This document shows, piece by piece, positions 59,710 through 64,000 of a stretch of DNA of 64,000 nucleotides. Position numbers and translations under genes: made by a program. The notes beneath the pieces are model-generated. The model made no database searches. It was given only the letters and a program-made list of their open reading frames with translations, and was not told where the DNA came from. Source of the DNA: Nocardia macrotermitis. GTDB taxonomy: Bacteria > Actinomycetota > Actinomycetes > Mycobacteriales > Mycobacteriaceae. The DNA lies in NCBI RefSeq assembly GCF_009604405.1, contig NZ_WEGK01000012.1, positions 239,114 to 303,113 of the forward strand, in the 5' to 3' direction. Each line of letters starts with the position of its first letter. Position 1 is the first letter of the stretch.

Positions 59710-60048
59710 GTGCGGTGGATTCGTGAGTACTACGCGGACGAGGGTATCTGGCTGCTGATGGAGATCGGTGATGATGGCTGGCCGAATCGGCAGGTCGAGC
59801 TTCGGGGGGCTGATGGTGAGCCGGTCGCGGCGGCGGCGCTCGCGGAGGTGTCGCATGCGCGGGATCATGGGGGAATCGGTGCGGTTCGGGCGTACGAACA
59901 CAGATACGGCGCGCTTGCCGAGGGCAGCGTCGAGGAGTGGGATGTGCGGGCCGACGCCCTCGGCCGGATGGATGGCCGGGAGTTCGAGACAGTGTGGGCG
60001 ATGGCTCGTCGGGCAATCGAGCGGCGCGGGGATGCGTATCTCAGCTGA
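59710..60048 (+). CDS. DUF6881-like small protein
   Basis: GTG 59710 starts a 112-residue protein MRWIREYYADEGIWLLMEIG followed by DDGWPNRQVELRGADGEPVA, a pattern I associate with DUF6881 (small proteins found near polymorphic toxins and in isolation). The C-terminal part DVRADALGRMDGREFETVWA looks helical. The open frame extends to 59635 without similarity, and no good ribosome site was seen for either. Function unknown. Confidence 0.6.
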   Translation: MRWIREYYADEGIWLLMEIGDDGWPNRQVELRGADGEPVAAAALAEVSHARDHGGIGAVRAYEHRYGALAEGSVEEWDVRADALGRMDGREFETVWAMARRAIERRGDAYLS

Positions 60049-60068
60049 GTAGTGTCGGGTGCGGCGGC

Positions 60069-60875
60069 TCAGCATGTCTTGCGGAGGTATTCCTCGTTGT
60101 CCGGCGTGGACACCTGTTTGTCGCGCTCGATGATGCTCAGACGATCGCCGAAACGCGAACATGCCTCCGCCAGACCGTGATCGGTGTATTCGATCACCTC
60201 GACGTGGTTGTCGAAGGCGTCGGCGTAGGTGGCGCATTCGTCGTTCTCCGCGCACTCCTCGGCGATCGCGAAGTCCAGACCGTTCCGACGGCGGTTGTCG
60301 GCCAGTTCGGCGGTGTTCTTCTGTGCGATCGCCAGACCTCTGTCGTGGGCGTGCGCCGACAGCAGGCGGATGTATTGCTGCGCTTCGTCGGAGGTGAGCA
60401 GGTTTCGGGATCGGGTGTAGCTGTCGAAGTTGTCGGGCTCGACGGCTTGGAATCCCTTGGCGGCACACGTATCGATCCAGTTGTTCACGATGGCGGCGAT
60501 GCGCTGTCGCTTGGCCGCGGTGGTCAGGTCGAGCAGCGCCTCGTTCCAGTCGGGGTCGATGACCACGGCACCGCTCGCATCGTGGAGCAACAGCGTGGGG
60601 TCCCAATCGCGCTCGGCGCCCGGTTGGGTTTGGAAGGCATTTACGTAACAGATGTTGTATAGGCCGACAGCAGGATCGGCGGTGTGGTCACGCGAAACGA
60701 CGGACACTCCGGATGGCGGGTGGTAGGGGCCGCCGATCTGATAATCGAAGCCGACGTGCGGCGTCGGGACCTGCGTCTCCGAGGCCGGGTGCTTCGGCCC
60801 GGCGCATGCCGTCACCACGAAGGACGCCGTGACGATGACGGCGGCGAGAGCGCGAAAATGGTTGATACCCATCAT
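60069..60875 (-). CDS. Secreted lipoprotein with GH114-like (endo alpha-1,4 polygalactosaminidase) domain
   Basis: This 268-residue lipoprotein has a signal peptide MMGINHFRALAAVIVTASFV ending in lipobox TACAGPK, then a TIM-barrel domain of the TM1410/GH114 type. Marks are GLYNICYVNAFQTQPG, the acidic-residue strand GFQAVEPDNFDSYTRS, RGLAIAQKNTAELADN and DFAIAEECAENDECATYADA. Acidic residues Glu and Asp at these strand ends are the likely catalytic pair. Such proteins hydrolyse galactosaminogalactan-like polysaccharides. ATG 60875 is proposed (60872 equally possible). It is convergent with the DUF6881 gene. Confidence 0.82.
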   Translation of the reverse strand: MMGINHFRALAAVIVTASFVVTACAGPKHPASETQVPTPHVGFDYQIGGPYHPPSGVSVVSRDHTADPAVGLYNICYVNAFQTQPGAERDWDPTLLLHDASGAVVIDPDWNEALLDLTTAAKRQRIAAIVNNWIDTCAAKGFQAVEPDNFDSYTRSRNLLTSDEAQQYIRLLSAHAHDRGLAIAQKNTAELADNRRRNGLDFAIAEECAENDECATYADAFDNHVEVIEYTDHGLAEACSRFGDRLSIIERDKQVSTPDNEEYLRKTC

Positions 60876-61033
60876 GATTCCACCGCAGTTCTCGATCATG
60901 ACGGCGCGGTCGCGTGATCGACCGCCCGCGAGACCACCCCGACTACATCGGATGATCCCGCATTCCCGGACCACCCGTGAGATCTCGTGTGGCATCGCGA
61001 TGAGTTCCACCCTCCGGGGCAGTCTTACCTGTC

Positions 61034-61600
61034 ATGGGCAAACTCATCTATGGCTTCAACGTGTCGGTGGACGGATATATCGCCGACGCGAACGGCAATA
61101 TCGACTGGTCCGATCCGAGCGAAGAACTCCACCAGTACTGGAACGACTTCGAGCGCGAGACCGCCCTGTCGTGCTACGGGCGGCGGCTCTACGAACTGAT
61201 GTCCGCGTACTGGCCGACCGCCGACCAAGCCCCGGACGCCTCCCCGATGATCGTCGACTTCGCCCGCATCTGGCGCGACATGCCGAAGGTCGTGTTCTCA
61301 CACACCCTGGAATCGGTCGACTGGAACTCCCGCCTCGAACGCGGCGACCCGGTCGAGGTGGTGCGGAAACTGAAGGCCGAGACCGACGGCCGGCTGGAGG
61401 TGGCCGGTGCGACGCTGGCCGCGCCGATCGTGCGGGCCGGGCTGGTGGACGAGTACCGGATCGTGGTCTCGCCCACCGCCGTCGGGGGCGGCACCCCCTT
61501 CTTCCCGACACTGCCGTCGTGGATATCGTTGCGGCTGCTGGAGAATCGCACCTTCCCGGGCGGCACGGTGCTGCTGCGTTACGAGGCGAAACGCGACTGA
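61034..61600 (+). CDS. Dihydrofolate reductase-family protein (RibD C-terminal-like)
   Basis: This 188-residue protein of the RibD-C/DHFR-like family has KLIYGFNVSVDGYIADANGN at the N-terminus, YGRRLYELMSAYWPTADQAP and the cofactor-region ALEVAGATLAAPIVRAGLVD (from LEVAGATLAAPIVR). It also has EYRIVVSPTAVGGGTPFFP. These proteins use NAD(P)H to reduce pterin or pyrimidine-like substrates, and many are stress- or resistance-associated stand-alone copies. ATG 61034 fits. Downstream it converges with the alarmone synthetase gene. Confidence 0.9.
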   Translation: MGKLIYGFNVSVDGYIADANGNIDWSDPSEELHQYWNDFERETALSCYGRRLYELMSAYWPTADQAPDASPMIVDFARIWRDMPKVVFSHTLESVDWNSRLERGDPVEVVRKLKAETDGRLEVAGATLAAPIVRAGLVDEYRIVVSPTAVGGGTPFFPTLPSWISLRLLENRTFPGGTVLLRYEAKRD

Positions 61601-61690
61601 GAACATCTCTCGCGAGGACACCCGCGGGTGGCGGTTCCCGCCGACAGTGTGCTGAAACCCGAACGCGCGGTTCGGGTTACACGCTGGCGG

Positions 61691-62482
61691 TCAGCTGCCC
61701 GCGGGATCGTCCGCGGCGAGTTTGCTGTAGAGGGTGCTCAGGTCCAGGGTGCTGAGATCGCGGGTGTCCAGGGCGGCGGCCGGGCGGGGGTGCGCGGTGT
61801 GCTCGACCTGGCGGTGCAGGGCCTCCATCTGCTCGTCGAGTTGGGTGGCGACGTCGGCGGCCCGGGTGAGGTCGGTTTGCAGGTTGGCGGGGACTTCGCC
61901 GCGGTATTTGTAGTAGATCTTGTGTTCGAGGCTGGCCCAGAAGTCCATGGCGATGGTGCGGATCTGGATCTCGACCGGCGTGTGCTCGGTGCCCTGGGAA
62001 CGGAAGACCGGGATCGACACGATCAGGTGCAGGCTCTGGTAGCCGGTGGGTTTGCGGTGGGTGATGTAGTCCCGCTCCTCGAGCAGCGTGATGTCCTCCT
62101 GCCCGACCAGCATGTTCCGGATCTCGGTGATGTCGGACCGGAAGCTGCACACCACCCGGACCCCGGCGATGTCGAGGATGTTGTCCCGGATGGAGGCCAG
62201 GTTCATCGGATACTTCTTGCGCCGCACCTTCTCCAGCACGCTCTCGGGCGTCTTGAGCCGCGACCGCACGTGTTCGATGGGGTTGTACTCGTGCGTGCTG
62301 TTGAAATCCTCACGCAGGATATTGATCTTGGTCGTGATCTCCTCGATCGCGAACTTGTAGCCGAGCATGAAGTCGAGAAACTGCTCACGGAGCGCACGAA
62401 CGTCATCGACGGTGATCGGACCACTGCCGGAGGAATCGTTGTCGGCGCTCGAGGCCGGTTGCCAGGATCTCATTGCATCCAT
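61691..62482 (-). CDS. Small alarmone synthetase (RelA/SpoT nucleotidyltransferase domain only)
   Basis: This 263-residue protein has the synthetase core of RelA/SpoT proteins without HD, TGS or ACT domains. Marks are NPIEHVRSRLKTPESVLEKV, DIAGVRVVCSFRSDITEIRN, YITHRKPTGYQSLHLIVSIP and PVEIQIRTIAMDFWASLEHK. It would transfer pyrophosphate from ATP to GDP or GTP and raise (p)ppGpp. The ORF start (62482) is the likely ATG. Single-domain SAS proteins respond to cell-wall or other stress in Gram-positives. The C-terminal part (TQLDEQMEALHRQVEHTAHP) is helical and may support oligomerisation. Confidence 0.92.
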   Translation of the reverse strand: MDAMRSWQPASSADNDSSGSGPITVDDVRALREQFLDFMLGYKFAIEEITTKINILREDFNSTHEYNPIEHVRSRLKTPESVLEKVRRKKYPMNLASIRDNILDIAGVRVVCSFRSDITEIRNMLVGQEDITLLEERDYITHRKPTGYQSLHLIVSIPVFRSQGTEHTPVEIQIRTIAMDFWASLEHKIYYKYRGEVPANLQTDLTRAADVATQLDEQMEALHRQVEHTAHPRPAAALDTRDLSTLDLSTLYSKLAADDPAGS

Positions 62483-62584
62483 TCTGCCCGTGCCCGCGAC
62501 TACTTCCCGCCGCAGCCGGGCATGTCACACTGCGAACCGCCCCTGTTCCGGACGTGCGCCCCGTGCCGTCCAACGTGCGACTGC

Positions 62585-62955
62585 GTGAGTGGGATACGGA
62601 TCGGGTCGCCAATTGTGGCGCTGCTGACGCCCTTTCGTGATGGTGGCGCCATCGACCACGCGGCGCTGGGTGATTATCCGGACATGGTCAGCGCGGCCGG
62701 GGTGGAGACGGTGCTGCTGTACAGCTTTCCGCGTCACACGCAGACCGCGGTGAGCCCCGAGGCGGTGGCGCGGCTGGCTGCCAAGTTTCCGCTGGTGTGT
62801 GGGGTGAAGGATTCCGGGAAGGACCTCACGATCAGCCGGGGGTACAAGCAGCGGACCCCGCGACTACAGGTGTTCCTGGGCGACGACCGTTCGGGGGTTC
62901 GGGTGCGCGAACTCGGAGTCGACGGTGTGGTGACCGGTGCCAACCGGATCGGGTC
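62585..62955 (+). pseudogene. Remnant of a DapA-family (dihydrodipicolinate synthase-like) gene
   Basis: The frame from GTG 62585 reads SPIVALLTPFRDGGAIDHAA at the N-terminus, then FPLVCGVKDSGKDLTISRGY with the Schiff-base-type Lys and LGVDGVVTGANRI. These are DapA-family marks, but intervals between them are far too short, so internal parts of a roughly 300-residue protein are lost. It stops where the kinase remnant begins on the other strand. Confidence 0.6.
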
Positions 62956-63545
62956 GGTTGGCGATGACGAGATCCACGACCGAGCAGGCGAGTTCACGCA
63001 GGCCGCTGTCGAGTACCTCGGTTCGGTAGGTATCCCAGTCCGCGAGTTTGCCTGCGTCGCGGGCGAATCCGCGTTCGCGCATCCTGGTACGGATAACGGC
63101 CTGAGTGGAATCGACCCACACGGTGGTCACCGGGACCGGATCGTCGAGATCCGCGATCCGCAGAGGTGTTCGCTCAGACTTGTCGCGTGATCCGCGGCTT
63201 GCTGGATGACGTCCAGGAACGGCGTGTCCAGCACCACCGGATACTTGGCCGCGACCCGCAGCCGGTCCGGATCAACCCCGAGTAAACATGCGGTGCCACA
63301 ACGGATCTGTACACAGCGCTGTCCCGGTCGTGCGGCTGGGTCAGTACCGACATCACCGAATCTCGAGGTCGTCCGCATACCGGTCCTTGTCCAGCACGAC
63401 CGCATCGGTCAGTTCCGCCAAAAACCGTGCGGTGGTCGACTTTCCGGATGCGGGAAACCCACAGCACACGATCGCGGCGGGCCCGTCGTCCAGATGTTCC
63501 GCACATCGACCGGCGCCCAAACCACCCAACTCCCCCAGCGGACAA
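62955..63545 (-). pseudogene. Frameshifted P-loop kinase/AAA-type ATPase
   Basis: On the minus strand, near 63500, the translation gives AAIVCCGFPASGKSTTARFL (Walker A GFPASGKST) and LTDAVVLDKDRYADDLE. The family sequence then continues in other frames: VYRSVVAPHVYSGLI, then RVAAKYPVVLDTPFLDVIQQ, then TTVWVDSTQAVIRTRMRERG and ELACSVVDLVIANRPDP. At least three frame changes break the gene. The intact type phosphorylates small molecules or acts as a toxin-like kinase. Confidence 0.65.
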
Positions 63546-63875
63546 CAGAATTCCCACGGATGAAACCTCCCATTAACCGGGGAATCAGATTCCGGCAGTG
63601 CTGCTTTCGCTTAATTACTCGGATCCAGGTCGACCATCGAACCCGAGGACCTGGCCGGAGGGTGTGAGTGGGATGGGACTGCTGGGGTCTGGCAGGTTCG
63701 GCGAGCGGAGTTGTGGATCCGAAGCCGGGGTACGGCCCTCGCGCGCACATGATGGAAGTGCTGTCGCCTACTCGATTTCTATTGAGTAGCAGGCACATTC
63801 GAAGTGATTCACAAACAAGAGGGCGCTGATCGCGCGGGGTGTGGTGCTGATGGTTCGACGTCGGTGGCGTGAACG
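63546..63875. other. Non-coding stretch before the second CpnT-like gene
   Basis: These 330 bases hold no convincing gene. A minor in-frame plus-strand ORF ends with TGA at 63870-63872, three bases before the GTG of the CpnT-like gene, the same spacing seen before the giant gene. The AT-richer patch near 63780-63820 may be its promoter. Confidence 0.35.
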
Positions 63876-64000
63876 GTGAGTATCGAATTTCCCGAGGGGC
63901 TCAATTGGGTGTCGTATCTGGCGGGTGCGGAGTGGCCTAAGGGGGACGAGGACAAGGTCTTCGCTCTGGGTGATTCGTGGTCGGGGGCGTCGAAGCAGAC
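63876..64000 (+). CDS. CpnT-like protein, N-terminal fragment at the window edge
   Basis: Forty-one codons from GTG 63876 read MSIEFPEGLNWVSYLAGAEW and on to FALGDSWSGASKQ, then the window ends. Twenty-four of the 41 residues are identical to the N-terminus of the giant protein at 18600-28883, including SYLAGA, WP and GDED. It is therefore a second member of the CpnT-like/WXG100-like family. The C-terminal domains and total length are outside the window. No secretion genes are visible nearby. Confidence 0.85.
   Translation, partial: MSIEFPEGLNWVSYLAGAEWPKGDEDKVFALGDSWSGASKQ

Noticed and set aside
1..64000. CRISPR arrays, rRNA genes, prophage or insertion sequences
   Set aside because: No regularly spaced repeats, rRNA-like segments, transposase or phage structural motifs were seen.

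Overview
The window is high-GC actinomycete DNA, most likely from Nocardia or a close mycolic-acid relative. The signs are the pervasive GC-biased codon use, frequent GTG/TTG starts, an mIHF gene, an Ag85-like secreted esterase, an Acg-type nitroreductase, and two CpnT-like proteins of the kind found in genomes with type VII secretion. No phage, rRNA, CRISPR or insertion-sequence genes were recognised.

Region 1 (1-14014, minus strand) reads as one tightly packed operon of 12 genes. In transcription order they are: PsuG-like C-glycosidase/synthase, HAD phosphatase, uracil phosphoribosyltransferase, an indigoidine-synthetase-type NRPS (A with embedded Ox, then PCP and TE), a PptA-like tautomerase, an MFS transporter, a DUF4243/questin-oxidase-like enzyme, an NfsA-like flavin reductase, and a BMP-family nucleoside-type ABC transporter (lipoprotein, double ATPase, two permeases). 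This gene set matches the minimycin (oxazinomycin)/indigoidine logic known from Streptomyces, with added genes. It is the strongest candidate for a notable biosynthetic system here.

Region 2 (14.2-18.6 kb) is partly decayed: a DszC-type flavin monooxygenase with one in-frame stop, two broken LLM monooxygenases around an intact aldo/keto reductase, and a second NfsA-like reductase. Region 3 (18.6-28.9 kb) is one giant gene of 3427 codons. Its product has a CpnT-like N-terminus, a papain-like C/H/D triad, beta-rich middle regions, a charged Ala/Arg/Lys/Glu stretch and an OTU-like cysteine protease domain.

Region 4 (29.2-35.1 kb) has a LysR regulator divergent from a polar amino-acid ABC transporter and a class II glutamine amidotransferase. 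Region 5 (35.2-49.7 kb) mixes LLM remnants, a PaaX-like regulator, redoxin-type genes, a YajC-like protein, tRNA-Leu(GAG), mIHF and the esterase. It also holds several regulator-plus-enzyme pairs with visible operators: PadR/nitronate monooxygenase, TetR/SDR and XRE/alcohol dehydrogenase.

Region 6 (49.8-59.5 kb) is a divergent catabolic locus around a GntR/FadR regulator with five ATCATGAT-type sites. One arm encodes a flavin reductase, an HsaA-like monooxygenase and an extradiol dioxygenase. The other encodes an FAA hydrolase, an acetoacetyl-CoA-synthetase-like ligase, an NTF2-like protein and two amidohydrolases, which together suggest aromatic ring hydroxylation, cleavage and processing. 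Region 7 (59.7-64 kb) carries a DUF6881 protein, a GH114-like lipoprotein, a DHFR-family reductase, a small alarmone synthetase, two abutting pseudogenes, and the start of a second CpnT-like gene at the window edge.
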